Of a stretch of DNA of 64,000 bases, positions 23,461-33,204 are shown piece by piece (position 1 is the first letter of the stretch; each line of letters opens with the position of its first letter). The notes beneath the pieces are model-generated. The model saw only the letters and a list, made by a program, of their open reading frames with translations, searched no databases and was not told the origin of the DNA. Source of the stretch: Lachnospiraceae bacterium (GTDB taxonomy: Bacteria; Bacillota; Clostridia; Lachnospirales; Lachnospiraceae); the NCBI GenBank assembly GCA_017411305.1, contig JAFQQI010000107.1:124001-188000 (forward strand). The letters are read 5' to 3'. A program made the position numbers and the translations under genes.

Positions 23461-24744
23461 ATGAGCAAGAATTACGCAAAAGAGACCATATGTGTACAAT
23501 CCGGTTGGCAACCGAAAAAGGGCGAGCCGAGAGTACTACCGATTTACCAGAGTACTACCTTTAAATACGAGACCTCCGAGCAGATGGGAAAGTTGTTTGA
23601 CTTAGAGGAGTCAGGTTATTTTTATACCAGATTACAGAATCCTACCAATGATTATGTGGCACAGAAAATTTGTGAGCTTGAGGGCGGAGTGGCAGCCATG
23701 CTGACTTCTTCGGGACAGGCAGCAAATTATTATGCAGTATTTAATATCTGTGAAGCAGGTTCTCACGTAGTAATGTCTTCAACCGTATACGGCGGTACTT
23801 TTAATTTGCTTACCGTTACCATGAAAAAGATGGGAATCGAATGTACGGTTGTAGATCCCGACGCATCCTATGACGAGCTTTGTAAGGCGTTTAGAGAGAA
23901 TACCAGATGTGTCTTGGCTGAGACCATTGCAAACCCTGCACTTGTAGTTCTTGATATTGAGAAGTTTGCTAAAGTGGCTCATGATCATCAGGTGCCTCTG
24001 ATTGTAGATAATACCTTTGCAACCCCTATTAACTGTAACCCTTTTGAGTGGGGAGCAGATATTGTAACACATTCCACAACCAAGTACATGGACGGACATG
24101 CTATGAGTGTTGGTGGTGCTATTGTTGACTCCGGTAATTTTGATTGGAGCAAATATCCCGATAAATTCCCAGGACTTTGTGAGCCCGATGATTCTTATCA
24201 CGGCGTAACTTATGTAGAAAAGTTCGGCAAAGGAGCCTATATTACCAAAGCAACTGTCCAGCTGATGAGAGACCTTGGTTCCATTCAGGCACCCCAAAAT
24301 GCATTTCTTTTGAATGTAGGTCTTGAAACTTTGCCGCTTAGAATGGAACGCCATTGCAGCAATGCCCTTGCAGTAGCTGAGTTTTTAGAAAAGCACGAAA
24401 AGGTGGCGTGGGTCAATTTCCCCGGTCTTCCCGGTAACAAGTATTATGAACTGGCACAGAAATATATGCCAAAGGGAACCTGCGGAGTCATTTCTTTCGG
24501 ATTAAAGGGCGGCAGAAGTGCGGCAGAAAGCATGATGGATAAGCTTTCTTTAGCAGCGATTGTAACCCACGTGGCAGATGCAAGAACCTGTGTGCTTCAT
24601 CCTGCAAGTCATACGCACAGACAAATGACAGATGAACAGCTGGTAGAAGCTGGTGTGGCACCTGACTTAATCCGTTTCTCAGTGGGAATTGAAAATGTAA
24701 AGGATATCATTGCTGATTTGGAACAGGCACTGAGCTTTGTATAA
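23461..24744 (+). CDS. metY: O-acetylhomoserine sulfhydrylase (homocysteine synthase)
   Basis: A 427-aa Cys/Met-metabolism PLP enzyme. PLP Lys lies in THSTTKYMDGHAMSVGG; PTNDYVAQKICELEGG and DNTFATPINCNPFEWGADI are typical. The 427-aa length and HPASHTHRQM near the end favour O-acetylhomoserine aminocarboxypropyltransferase (sulfide to homocysteine) over cystathionine synthase or lyase, which are nearer 380 aa. No SAM riboswitch or T-box can be placed upstream: the gap to yebC is only 34 nt, with a tiny hairpin CATCC-GTC-GGATG (23433-23445) before the SD GGGAGG. Confidence 0.9.
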   Translation: MSKNYAKETICVQSGWQPKKGEPRVLPIYQSTTFKYETSEQMGKLFDLEESGYFYTRLQNPTNDYVAQKICELEGGVAAMLTSSGQAANYYAVFNICEAGSHVVMSSTVYGGTFNLLTVTMKKMGIECTVVDPDASYDELCKAFRENTRCVLAETIANPALVVLDIEKFAKVAHDHQVPLIVDNTFATPINCNPFEWGADIVTHSTTKYMDGHAMSVGGAIVDSGNFDWSKYPDKFPGLCEPDDSYHGVTYVEKFGKGAYITKATVQLMRDLGSIQAPQNAFLLNVGLETLPLRMERHCSNALAVAEFLEKHEKVAWVNFPGLPGNKYYELAQKYMPKGTCGVISFGLKGGRSAAESMMDKLSLAAIVTHVADARTCVLHPASHTHRQMTDEQLVEAGVAPDLIRFSVGIENVKDIIADLEQALSFV

Positions 24745-24764
24745 ACCGGTAAGAAGGAATCGTC

Positions 24765-25496
24765 ATGACAGAAGCGATAAAGAAAAGTATCCTGTTTATT
24801 GTCAGCACAGTTGCTTTTTTCGGGTTACGTTTTGTCTATCGTTTACGTTGCCCTGAAATTGTTGATAACTACGGATATTATGAAAGAGCAATGATTCAGA
24901 CAAGAGAACAAAGTGCTGCAACAGGCTCGGGCTTAGTGAATGCATATATAGGAGCACTTTCCGGATTATTCCGCTTTGTGGGCAACCGGATAGAAGCAGT
25001 CTGGACATACCAGCTGTTGATGCAGGGGACGGCGATTATTTTATTGGTAGTAGGCTGTTATCTGCTGTTTGGAAGAATTGGTGCTTATTTATGTGCTGCA
25101 GTAGCGGCAGTACTGCCTTATCTGATAGTAAGCCTTATGAGTATTTCACCGGGAAATTTTTTGCTGTTATGTTGTGCATCAGTGTTTTTGCTCATCAGTG
25201 TTATAATTACGGCACTTAAGAAATGTATGGGATTATCCCTGAAAAGAGAAAAAGCTATGAGTGGTTTGTTTGGATTGTTTTCTAAGAAAAAAAATACAGA
25301 GATTGTTGATACATCAGAATCTGCGGACAGAGCAGATGAAGAACCGGTTTTGGATAAAGAAATCAAAGTAACTTATCTTGAAAATCCCCTTCCGGTACCG
25401 AAAAAGCATGAAAAACGTACCATGGATTTTGATATGGAAGGGAAAGCGGATGATTTTGATATCCAGATAGATGAGAATGATGATTTTGACGTATGA
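24765..25496 (+). CDS. Unknown membrane protein with acidic cytoplasmic tail
   Basis: Not recognised. 243 aa with an N-terminal membrane segment (about 8-25), a short loop with CPEIVDNYGYYERAM, and two or three further segments (about 83-150), then a cytosolic tail. The tail contains ENPLPVPKKH and ends in DDFDIQIDENDDFDV, strongly acidic. The first-loop Asp plus YGYYERA faintly recalls the start of GT39/PMT-like glycosyltransferases, but the rest of such an enzyme is absent, so I do not assign that. It lies 20 nt after metY and ends before a clear terminator. Confidence 0.7.
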   Translation: MTEAIKKSILFIVSTVAFFGLRFVYRLRCPEIVDNYGYYERAMIQTREQSAATGSGLVNAYIGALSGLFRFVGNRIEAVWTYQLLMQGTAIILLVVGCYLLFGRIGAYLCAAVAAVLPYLIVSLMSISPGNFLLLCCASVFLLISVIITALKKCMGLSLKREKAMSGLFGLFSKKKNTEIVDTSESADRADEEPVLDKEIKVTYLENPLPVPKKHEKRTMDFDMEGKADDFDIQIDENDDFDV

Positions 25497-25520
25497 AAAA
25501 TGAAATAAGAGAAATAATAA

Positions 25521-25552
25521 AGAGGACCGAAGCATTTCGGTTCTCTTTTTTT
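25521..25552 (+). terminator. Intrinsic terminator upstream of tepA
   Basis: AGAGGACCGAA (25521-25531) pairs with TTCGGTTCTCT (25536-25546), one G-U, loop GCAT, followed by T7. Its presence shows that the tepA frame does not extend upstream through this stretch. Confidence 0.92.
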
Positions 25553-25609
25553 GTAAGTATGCTTTATCATGCAAATAAATGTGCATTTGTGAAAGAAGGA
25601 GCGATAAAT

Positions 25610-26302
25610 ATGGCAGGGAAAAAAATTGAAGAAGAAAACCATAGGAATGAAAGTATAGAAGAAACAGGGCAGGTTTCACTGGATAAAGGAGGCAGTAAAA
25701 TTCATTTAATCACAATTATCGGTGAAATTGAAGGTCATGACAATTTGGGAAATAATTCCAAAACTACCAAATATGAGCACATTTTGCCGCAATTAGCAGC
25801 AATCGAAGACAGCAAGGAGATAGAGGGAGTACTGATTTTGCTAAATACCATGGGCGGAGATGTGGAAGCAGGACTTGCAATAGCAGAAATGATAGCTTCT
25901 TTAAGTAAACCTACGGTATCACTGGTACTGGGCGGCGGACATTCTATCGGGGTACCTATTGCAGTCAGTGCGGATTATTCCTATATTGTTCCTACGGGAA
26001 CCATGGTTATTCATCCGGTGAGAATGAATGGAATGGTGATTGGTGTTCCGCAGACATTTGATTATTTCAGACAGATTCAGGACAGAATCACAGGCTTCGT
26101 AAGTGAACACTGTAAAATCAGCAGGGAAAGGCTTGAGGAGCTGATGATGGAAACAGAATTACTGACAAAGGATGTGGGAACCATACTGGTAGGTGAAGAG
26201 GCTGTAAAGGAAGGAATTATCAATGAAACAGGGGGAATAAAGGAAGCGATGGCAAAGCTTCATGCCTTGATTGGAAAAAAGAAAAATAAAAAATCTAAAT
26301 GA
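25610..26302 (+). CDS. tepA: ClpP-class serine protease, TepA-like (translocation-enhancing protein)
   Basis: A 230-aa serine protease of the ClpP/SDH fold. Ser112 in LGGGHSIGVP and His135 in TMVIHPVRMNG are the likely catalytic residues, and the VLILLNTMGGDVEAGLAIAE segment forms the oxyanion/handle region. The closest recognised relative is B. subtilis TepA, implicated in protein export and sporulation. Start ATG 25610 has AAGGAG (25596-25601) 8 nt upstream; a longer frame would run through the terminator at 25521-25552. It sits just before ftsK/spoIIIE, the same order as in other Firmicutes. Confidence 0.88.
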   Translation: MAGKKIEEENHRNESIEETGQVSLDKGGSKIHLITIIGEIEGHDNLGNNSKTTKYEHILPQLAAIEDSKEIEGVLILLNTMGGDVEAGLAIAEMIASLSKPTVSLVLGGGHSIGVPIAVSADYSYIVPTGTMVIHPVRMNGMVIGVPQTFDYFRQIQDRITGFVSEHCKISRERLEELMMETELLTKDVGTILVGEEAVKEGIINETGGIKEAMAKLHALIGKKKNKKSK

Positions 26303-26330
26303 TGACAAGCGGACTTTAAAATGCTATACT
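26302..26330 (+). promoter_or_regulatory. Promoter of ftsK/spoIIIE
   Basis: ATGACA (26302-26307), 17-bp spacer, TATACT (26325-26330). The leader also holds a perfect hairpin AGTACTT-TAGG-AAGTACT (26345-26362) shortly before the start codon at 26379. Confidence 0.6.
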
Positions 26331-26378
26331 ATATAGGATTATGTAGTACTTTAGGAAGTACTGAAGGGGTTTTGTAGT

Positions 26379-29084
26379 ATGGCACAGACAAAGAAAAGAA
26401 ATACCGGAAGGGGAGGAAACTCCGGTAACAGAAAAACCGCATCGGGAACTTCATATAAAAAATCTTCAACTTCAACAAGAAGGGTAAGAAACAGTGAACC
26501 TATTGATTCGGCAATCAGAAGTGAAATATGGCTGATTGCTTTGTTTGCTGTGTCTGTCTTTTTATTTTTATGTAATTTCGGAATTATTGGAATGGTAGGA
26601 AATGCTATCAGTGATGTTATGTTCGGTATTTTCGGGCTGACTGCTTTTGTGATGCCGGTTGTACTATTTTTAATGGTGGCTTTTGGCACGGCAAACAGTG
26701 GTAATATTATTGCTACCCGTAAAATAGTGGCAGGAGTTGTATTGTTTCTGGTAGTAGGTATGGTGTTTGAATTATTTACGGGAATGCCGCAAAAGCTTAC
26801 GAAATATGAAATAGAAACTATTTATAAAGCCTGTAGCGAAGAGCATAACGGCGGCGGCGTAATTGCCGGCAGCCTTGCTTACCTGTGTTACCATTTTATG
26901 GGAATTATCGGTACGGTGCTTTTGGTATTAGTGGCTGCAGTGATTGCAATTGTAGTACTTACAGAGAAATCCTTTGTTTCCGGTGTAAAATCCGGTAGCC
27001 GCAGAGTATATGAAGCGACAAAAGAAGATGCCAGATACAGAAGAGAACGTGCGGCAGTAAGAAGACAAGAGTTGGTACAGGCCCGTAAAGAAAAAGAAGA
27101 ACAGAAGATACTGCAACAGGAAGCAATTGAAAATGAAAAAATACTCCGTATGGACAAGAAAGTCAGCGGCGTAATGATGGATACTTCCCTTACAAGGGAA
27201 GAAGAAAAGAAGAACAAGGTCAGGGATGATATTCATGAAATTAACCTTGAGGATTTTGATGAACAGATGGAAGAAGCTGTTACAATTCCTGCCGGTTCTT
27301 CAGAAGATGAGTTTGACTTCAGTTCCGTCAGAATTAACAGTATGTATTTGTCGCAGAACCGGGATGCCGGTGATAATCTTTCAGAAATTTCCGGAGATTT
27401 TGAAGAAGAAAATCCTGATACATATGCAGAAAGTCAAACATACAACGAACCGGTTATTCACAGTGAGCGCATCAGGCAGGAGCATGGTATATCCATGGGT
27501 GTCCATCAGGAACCTGAGCCACCGAAAGCATATGTGAAGAAAAGCGCTGATCAGGAAAATGTTACCATGGAGCCTGTAAAACCTCAGGCCCCTAAGCCCA
27601 TTAAGAAATATGTATTCCCGCCCCTTAATAAATTGCAAAAAGGGAAAGGCGGCGCAGGCGGTGATTCCGAGCGTGAACTTAAGGAAACTGCCCGCAGATT
27701 ACAGCAAACCTTACAGACCTTTGGTGTAAAAGTCACCATTACGGATATCAGTCAGGGACCGGCTGTTACCAGATATGAATTACAGCCTGAACAAGGGGTA
27801 AAAGTCAGTAAGATAGTAGGTTTGACGGATGATATTAAATTAAATCTTGCAGCAACGGATATCCGTATGGAAGCTCCGATTCCCGGTAAAGCAGCTATCG
27901 GTATAGAAGTACCAAACAAAGAAAATTCTGCAGTAGCACTGCGTGATTTGTTAGAATCCAGGGATTTCAAGGAGTTTCCGTCCAATATTGCATTTGCGGT
28001 GGGAAAAGATATTGCAGGTAAGGTAGTGGTGGCAGATATTGCAAAGATGCCTCATATGTTGATTGCAGGCGCCACCGGAAGCGGTAAGTCGGTTTGTATT
28101 AATACCTTGATTATGAGTATTTTATATAAAGCCCATCCGGATGATGTAAAGCTGATAATGATTGACCCGAAAGTGGTAGAACTTAGTGTTTATAACGGTA
28201 TCCCGCATCTTTTGATTCCTGTAGTGACAGATCCCAAGAAAGCGGCAGGCGCTCTTCATTGGGGAGTAGCAGAAATGACAGACCGTTATCAGAAATTTGC
28301 GGACTATAATGTCAGGGATTTAAAAGGCTATAATCAGAAGGTAGAAGAGCTTCGTGAAAAAGGAGATCCTGATGCACCGGCTAAGATGCCTCAAATTGTC
28401 ATTATCGTAGATGAACTTGCAGATTTAATGATGGTGGCACCGGGAGAGGTAGAGGAATCCATCTGTCGTCTTGCACAGCTGGCAAGAGCCTGCGGTATTC
28501 ATTTGATTATTGCAACCCAGAGACCTTCCGTAGATGTCATTACCGGTCTGATTAAAGCTAATATGCCCAGTCGTGTGGCATTTAGTGTGTCCAGCGGTGT
28601 GGACTCCAGAACCATTCTTGATATGAATGGAGCAGAAAAGCTTTTGGGTAAGGGAGATATGCTGTTTTATCCGCAGGGTTACAGTAAGCCTGCCAGAGTA
28701 CAGGGGGCTTTTGTGTCGGATAAGGAAGTATCCGATGTAGTGGAATTTTTGAAAAATCAGGCACTGGGTAATGTTTACAGCTCTGATATCCAAGAGAAAA
28801 TTGCAAGTATTGGTTCTTCTTCACAAGGAAGCAGCAACGGCTTGTCTGATGGCGGAAATGAAAAAGACCAGTATTTTATTGAAGCCGGTAAGTTTATTAT
28901 TGAAAAAGATAAAGCCTCTATCGGAATGCTTCAGAGAGTCTTTAAAATCGGTTTTAACAGAGCTGCCAGAATCATGGACCAGCTTTGTGAGGCAGGTGTT
29001 GTGGGTGAAGAAGAAGGCACTAAGCCCCGCAAGGTTCTTATGAGTATGGAACAGTTTGAACAATATATTGATGAGTATTACTAA
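26379..29084 (+). CDS. ftsK: DNA translocase FtsK/SpoIIIE
   Basis: A 901-aa membrane-anchored DNA pump for chromosome segregation at the septum. About four N-terminal membrane segments (about 48-190) are followed by a charged linker and the motor domain (about 430-800): Walker [13 protein letters not shown], Walker [13 protein letters not shown], then [23 protein letters not shown]-terminal winged-helix gamma domain (about 830-901; [22 protein letters not shown]) reads polarity sequences. Length is typical. FtsK and SpoIIIE cannot be told apart from sequence alone; sporulation genes nearby make SpoIIIE function plausible. Confidence 0.95.
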   Translation: MAQTKKRNTGRGGNSGNRKTASGTSYKKSSTSTRRVRNSEPIDSAIRSEIWLIALFAVSVFLFLCNFGIIGMVGNAISDVMFGIFGLTAFVMPVVLFLMVAFGTANSGNIIATRKIVAGVVLFLVVGMVFELFTGMPQKLTKYEIETIYKACSEEHNGGGVIAGSLAYLCYHFMGIIGTVLLVLVAAVIAIVVLTEKSFVSGVKSGSRRVYEATKEDARYRRERAAVRRQELVQARKEKEEQKILQQEAIENEKILRMDKKVSGVMMDTSLTREEEKKNKVRDDIHEINLEDFDEQMEEAVTIPAGSSEDEFDFSSVRINSMYLSQNRDAGDNLSEISGDFEEENPDTYAESQTYNEPVIHSERIRQEHGISMGVHQEPEPPKAYVKKSADQENVTMEPVKPQAPKPIKKYVFPPLNKLQKGKGGAGGDSERELKETARRLQQTLQTFGVKVTITDISQGPAVTRYELQPEQGVKVSKIVGLTDDIKLNLAATDIRMEAPIPGKAAIGIEVPNKENSAVALRDLLESRDFKEFPSNIAFAVGKDIAGKVVVADIAKMPHMLIAGATGSGKSVCINTLIMSILYKAHPDDVKLIMIDPKVVELSVYNGIPHLLIPVVTDPKKAAGALHWGVAEMTDRYQKFADYNVRDLKGYNQKVEELREKGDPDAPAKMPQIVIIVDELADLMMVAPGEVEESICRLAQLARACGIHLIIATQRPSVDVITGLIKANMPSRVAFSVSSGVDSRTILDMNGAEKLLGKGDMLFYPQGYSKPARVQGAFVSDKEVSDVVEFLKNQALGNVYSSDIQEKIASIGSSSQGSSNGLSDGGNEKDQYFIEAGKFIIEKDKASIGMLQRVFKIGFNRAARIMDQLCEAGVVGEEEGTKPRKVLMSMEQFEQYIDEYY

Positions 29085-29107
29085 GTAAAACCAAGGAGGA
29101 TTTATTC

Positions 29108-30778
29108 ATGAAAACAGATATCCAAATCGCTCAGGAAGCGGTATTAAAGCCTATCGTTCAAGTTGCAGAACAGTTGCAGATACCTGAAGAGGAATTGGAA
29201 CTCTACGGAAAATACAAAGCGAAAATTTCTGACGAATACATGGAAAGAATAAAGAATAATCCTGACGGTAAGCTTGTGCTGGTTACTGCAATCAACCCGA
29301 CTCCTGCAGGAGAGGGAAAAACAACAACAAGTGTGGGACTGGGCCAGGCCTTTGGTAAACTTGGCAAAAAGGCAGTAATTGCTCTGCGTGAGCCTTCTTT
29401 AGGTCCTTGCTTCGGTGTGAAGGGCGGTGCCGCAGGGGGCGGTTATGCACAGGTAGTTCCCATGGAAGATTTGAATCTTCACTTTACGGGAGATTTCCAT
29501 GCGATTACGGCAGCAAATAATTTATTGGCAGCTATGTTGGATAATCACATCCAGCAGGGCAATGAATTGCAGATAGATACCAGACAGATAGTGTGGAAGC
29601 GTTGCCTGGATATGAATGACAGGGTGCTTCGAAATGTTGTAGTAGGACTTGGTGCAAAGGCAGACGGTGTGGTAAGAGAAGATCACTTTGTGATTACCGT
29701 GGCATCGGAAATTATGGCAGTGCTTTGTCTTGCAGAAGATATGAAGGATTTAAAAGAACGTCTCGGCAGAATGGTAGTTGCTTACAATTTTCAGGGAAAA
29801 CCTGTTACTGCCGCAGATTTAAAGGCAGTGGGAGCGATGGCAGCCCTTCTTAAGGATGCTATGAAGCCTAATCTGATTCAGACATTAGAACATACACCTG
29901 CACTGATTCACGGAGGCCCTTTTGCGAACATTGCACATGGATGTAATTCTGTCAGAGCAACAAGAGCGGCTCTGAAAATGGCTGATTATGTGATTACAGA
30001 AGCGGGATTCGGTGCTGACCTCGGTGCAGAGAAGTTTTTGGATATTAAATGTCGTACGGCCGGTCTAAAGCCGGATGCAGTTGTTTTGGTAGCAACCGTA
30101 AGAGCCTTAAAGTATAACGGCGGTGTAGCAAAAGCAGATTTAAGTACAGAAAATTTAACGGCGCTTAAAACAGGTATCAGCAATTTGGAGAAACATATTG
30201 AGAATTTACAGAAATATCAGGTGCCTGTGGTAGTAACACTGAACAGCTTTATTACCGATACAGAAGCAGAAATTGCATATGTAAAGCAGTTCTGTGAGGA
30301 GAGAGGCTGTGAATTCGCAATTTCCGAGGTTTGGGAAAAGGGCGGCGAAGGCGGTATTGCTCTTGCAGAGAAGGTATTACAGACCTTAGAAGAAAAGGAA
30401 AGTAACTTTAAGCCAATTTATGAAGATAATCTTTCCCTGAAAGAAAAGATTGAAACAATAGCAAAAGAAATTTATGGTGCAAACGGTGTGAACTATACAC
30501 CTGCAGCAGAAACACAACTGAAAAAGCTTCAGGATTTAGGATTTGGACATTTTCCGGTGTGTATGGCAAAGACCCAGTATTCTCTTTCTGATGATCCCGC
30601 ACTTTTGGGAAGACCTGATAATTTCCGTATTCAGGTGAGAGAGGCATATGTTTCAGCCGGTGCAGGATTTGTTGTTGTATTGACAGGAGCAGTAATGACC
30701 ATGCCCGGACTTCCCAAGGAACCTGCAGCCTTTCGGATTGATGTAGATGATGAGGGGGTTATTACAGGTCTGTTTTAA
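29108..30778 (+). CDS. fhs: Formate-tetrahydrofolate ligase
   Basis: ATP-dependent activation of formate to 10-formyl-THF, entry to one-carbon metabolism. 556 aa with the P-loop [17 protein letters not shown] and [22 protein letters not shown], both hallmarks. SD AAGGAGG precedes ATG 29108. It ends before a hairpin terminator. It links functionally to the 5-formyl-THF cyclo-ligase at 48254 and the serine genes at 61380-63627 that feed one-carbon units. Confidence 0.97.
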   Translation: MKTDIQIAQEAVLKPIVQVAEQLQIPEEELELYGKYKAKISDEYMERIKNNPDGKLVLVTAINPTPAGEGKTTTSVGLGQAFGKLGKKAVIALREPSLGPCFGVKGGAAGGGYAQVVPMEDLNLHFTGDFHAITAANNLLAAMLDNHIQQGNELQIDTRQIVWKRCLDMNDRVLRNVVVGLGAKADGVVREDHFVITVASEIMAVLCLAEDMKDLKERLGRMVVAYNFQGKPVTAADLKAVGAMAALLKDAMKPNLIQTLEHTPALIHGGPFANIAHGCNSVRATRAALKMADYVITEAGFGADLGAEKFLDIKCRTAGLKPDAVVLVATVRALKYNGGVAKADLSTENLTALKTGISNLEKHIENLQKYQVPVVVTLNSFITDTEAEIAYVKQFCEERGCEFAISEVWEKGGEGGIALAEKVLQTLEEKESNFKPIYEDNLSLKEKIETIAKEIYGANGVNYTPAAETQLKKLQDLGFGHFPVCMAKTQYSLSDDPALLGRPDNFRIQVREAYVSAGAGFVVVLTGAVMTMPGLPKEPAAFRIDVDDEGVITGLF

Positions 30779-30794
30779 CAGAGATAAGTAATAA

Positions 30795-30821
30795 CTGATT
30801 AAGAGGTAATCAGGGTTTTTT
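30795..30821 (+). terminator. Intrinsic terminator after fhs
   Basis: CTGATTA (30795-30801) pairs with TAATCAG (30807-30813), loop AGAGG, then GG and T6. It lies immediately before the SD of the next gene, so partial read-through would set that gene's expression. Confidence 0.75.
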
Positions 30822-30833
30822 AGGAGAAATAAT

Positions 30834-32276
30834 ATGAAATGTCCTAATTGTGGTAAGGAAATTCCGGAGGGATACCTGTATTGTGAAACCTGTGGTATGG
30901 AAATCCGGATTGTTCCTGACTTTGAACCTGAAATAGAAAATAGCATTATTGAAACACTTTCTACCGTTGCAGAAGAAATTGAAGAAAAACCCATTCAGAA
31001 TGATTCCGAGGCAGGTCATGAAAGACCGGATGGTTTCTTTTTTGAAGAACCGGGAAAAAATCTTATGATGATGAAAGGAATTGCACTGGCTGCGGTACTT
31101 TTAGCTGTTATGGTGGCAGGAATTGTTTTATATTTTCGTTTTTCTGTATCCCATCAGGTAGAACGGGCAAAGGATTATGCCAAAGTGCATAATTATGAAG
31201 AAGCATCAAAACGTCTTGACAGAGCCCTTCAGTTAGAGCCCGGCAACCCGGAAATTCTTATTTTACAATCCGGTTATTATGCAAAGTTGCAAAAGAAGGA
31301 CGAAGCGATTTCCATGTTGCTTCCCTTAATAGAAAAAGATAACCTGACGGATGATGAAAGAAACAGTGTTTATTACCAGATTATTACCATATACCATGAA
31401 CAGGAAAGATATGAGGAAATTAACAGGCTACTAGTAGATTGTCCTTATGAGGAGATTGTAACTACTTATCAGGGATATATGGCTATGGCACCTGAATTTA
31501 GTTATGAAGCAGGTAGTTATGAGCATGTGGTATATTTGAAGCTGAGTGCCAACACCACAGGGAAAATATATTATACACTTGACGGAAGTGTTCCAACCAC
31601 AGATAGTGATGTATATATGGCACCGATTTTTTTAGAATCGGGATATTATCAGGTTAACGCATTTTTTGTAAATGAATATGGTATTATCAGTGATGTTGTT
31701 AAGAATCGATATGACATCAATGTAACGGTTCCGGATAAGCCTCAGGTAATTCTTACCAGCGGAAAATATGAAGTGCCAACTTTTATTGAGGTGTTGCATC
31801 CTGCCTACGGAAAGGTGTATTATACAACAGACGGTTCAGAACCTACAACAGACAGTACGGAATATACGAATCCGATACCGATGCCTCTCGGGTACAGCAA
31901 TTTTAAATTTGCGGTTATTTCCGAACAAAACGTTTCCAGTGAAGTAGTAAGCCGTAGCTTTGAGTTTAAGTTTCATTCTGATGTGACTGTTACTACTGCA
32001 ATTACCAATGTGGTCCGTGCGCTGATAGATAGGGATGTGATTAAGGATATGCAGGGAACCGCATTGGGAAAACAAGGAAAATACAGCTTTGCATATAATT
32101 CTATTGTGCAAATGAACGAAACCTATTATTATGTATTAGATGAGTTTTTTGAAGATCAAAACGGCAATAAGAGTAAATCAGGACTTTTATATGCAGTTGA
32201 AGTCTATACAGGTGCACCCAACCGGCTGATTTATGATGAGCAGGGGCAAATGGGACTGATACCTTTAACGGATTAA
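30834..32276 (+). CDS. Membrane protein: zinc ribbon, TPR and two chitobiase-C-terminal-like domains
   Basis: A 480-aa protein with an unusual layout. N-terminal zinc ribbon (Cys3, Cys6, Cys17, Cys20; CPNCG and CETCG), then an acidic linker, one membrane segment (about 81-101), a TPR stretch (about 110-190; YEEASKRLDRALQLEPGNPE), two CHB_HEX_C-type repeats (YYTLDGSVPTTDS and YYTTDGSEPTTDS), and a unique C-terminal domain (about 390-480). Topology should place the ribbon in the cytosol and the rest outside. Function unknown; the repeats suggest carbohydrate or wall contact. It follows fhs after a leaky terminator and precedes nfnAB. Confidence 0.85.
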   Translation: MKCPNCGKEIPEGYLYCETCGMEIRIVPDFEPEIENSIIETLSTVAEEIEEKPIQNDSEAGHERPDGFFFEEPGKNLMMMKGIALAAVLLAVMVAGIVLYFRFSVSHQVERAKDYAKVHNYEEASKRLDRALQLEPGNPEILILQSGYYAKLQKKDEAISMLLPLIEKDNLTDDERNSVYYQIITIYHEQERYEEINRLLVDCPYEEIVTTYQGYMAMAPEFSYEAGSYEHVVYLKLSANTTGKIYYTLDGSVPTTDSDVYMAPIFLESGYYQVNAFFVNEYGIISDVVKNRYDINVTVPDKPQVILTSGKYEVPTFIEVLHPAYGKVYYTTDGSEPTTDSTEYTNPIPMPLGYSNFKFAVISEQNVSSEVVSRSFEFKFHSDVTVTTAITNVVRALIDRDVIKDMQGTALGKQGKYSFAYNSIVQMNETYYYVLDEFFEDQNGNKSKSGLLYAVEVYTGAPNRLIYDEQGQMGLIPLTD

Positions 32277-32316
32277 GATCTTTTGAAATATTATTTAAAC
32301 AGGAGTGAAACAGAAA

Positions 32317-33204
32317 ATGTACAAGATTTTAGAAGCAAGAGAGCTGACTACCAATATTTTTCTTATGGTAGTAGAAGCAAAAAGAGTAGCGAAATCCTGC
32401 TACCCGGGACAGTTTATTATTGTTCGTACTGATGAAAATTCAGAAAGAATCCCCCTTACCATCTGTGATTATGACAGAGAAAAGGGAACCGTAACCATCG
32501 TATTCCAGATTGTAGGTGGAGGAACGGAAATTATGTCCCGTCTGAAAGATGGAGATGCATTCCATGATTTTGTAGGACCTTTAGGTTGTCCTTCTGAATT
32601 TATCAAGGAAGACTTAGAAGAACTTAAGAAAAAGAACATATTATTTGTTGCAGGCGGTGTAGGTACCGCACCTGTTTATCCACAGGTGAAATGGCTCCAT
32701 GAAAAGGGGATTGCTGCAGATGTTATTGTAGGTTCTAAAACAAAGGATCTTCTGATTCTGGAAAAAGAAATGGAAGCTGTTGCAGGAAATCTCTATGTAA
32801 CAACCGATGACGGTTCTTACGGAAGAAGCGGTATGGTGACCCAAACAATTACTGACCTTGTGAATGAGGGAAAGAAATATGATGTCTGCGTTGCTATCGG
32901 TCCCATGATTATGATGAAATTTGTATGTAAGCTTACGAAAGAACTTGAAATTCCTACGATTGTCAGCTTAAATCCTATTATGGTTGACGGTACCGGCATG
33001 TGTGGTGCATGTCGAGTTACTGTAGGCGGAGAAGTGAAGTTTGCCTGTGTAGACGGTCCCGAATTTGACGGACATCTTGTAAACTTCGATGAAGCAATGC
33101 AACGTCAGCAGATTTATAAAACAGCAGAAGGCAGAGCTTATCTGAAGGCAAAAGAAGGAGATACCCATCATGGCGGATGCGGAAACTGCGGAGGTGACAA
33201 CTAA
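32317..33204 (+). CDS. nfnA: NADH-dependent ferredoxin:NADP+ oxidoreductase subunit A (NfnA-like)
   Basis: FAD/NAD-binding subunit with a 2Fe-2S cluster, 295 aa. The ferredoxin-reductase fold shows CYPGQFIIVRTDE and PLTICDYD (FAD), FVAGGVGTAPVYPQ (NAD), and late Cys residues MCGACRVTVGGEVKFACVDGP for the cluster. ATG 32317 follows AGGAG (32301-32305); the in-frame GTG 32305 overlaps that SD. It overlaps the next gene in TAATG, the standard NfnA-NfnB arrangement. The pair bifurcates electrons between NADH/ferredoxin and NADPH. A dihydroorotate-dehydrogenase electron-transfer role is the main alternative, made unlikely by the partner. Confidence 0.88.
   Translation: MYKILEARELTTNIFLMVVEAKRVAKSCYPGQFIIVRTDENSERIPLTICDYDREKGTVTIVFQIVGGGTEIMSRLKDGDAFHDFVGPLGCPSEFIKEDLEELKKKNILFVAGGVGTAPVYPQVKWLHEKGIAADVIVGSKTKDLLILEKEMEAVAGNLYVTTDDGSYGRSGMVTQTITDLVNEGKKYDVCVAIGPMIMMKFVCKLTKELEIPTIVSLNPIMVDGTGMCGACRVTVGGEVKFACVDGPEFDGHLVNFDEAMQRQQIYKTAEGRAYLKAKEGDTHHGGCGNCGGDN

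Noticed and set aside
25493-25609. In-frame 39-residue N-terminal extension of tepA
   Set aside because: It would translate straight through an excellent terminator hairpin (25521-25552), and ATG 25610 has a perfect SD.
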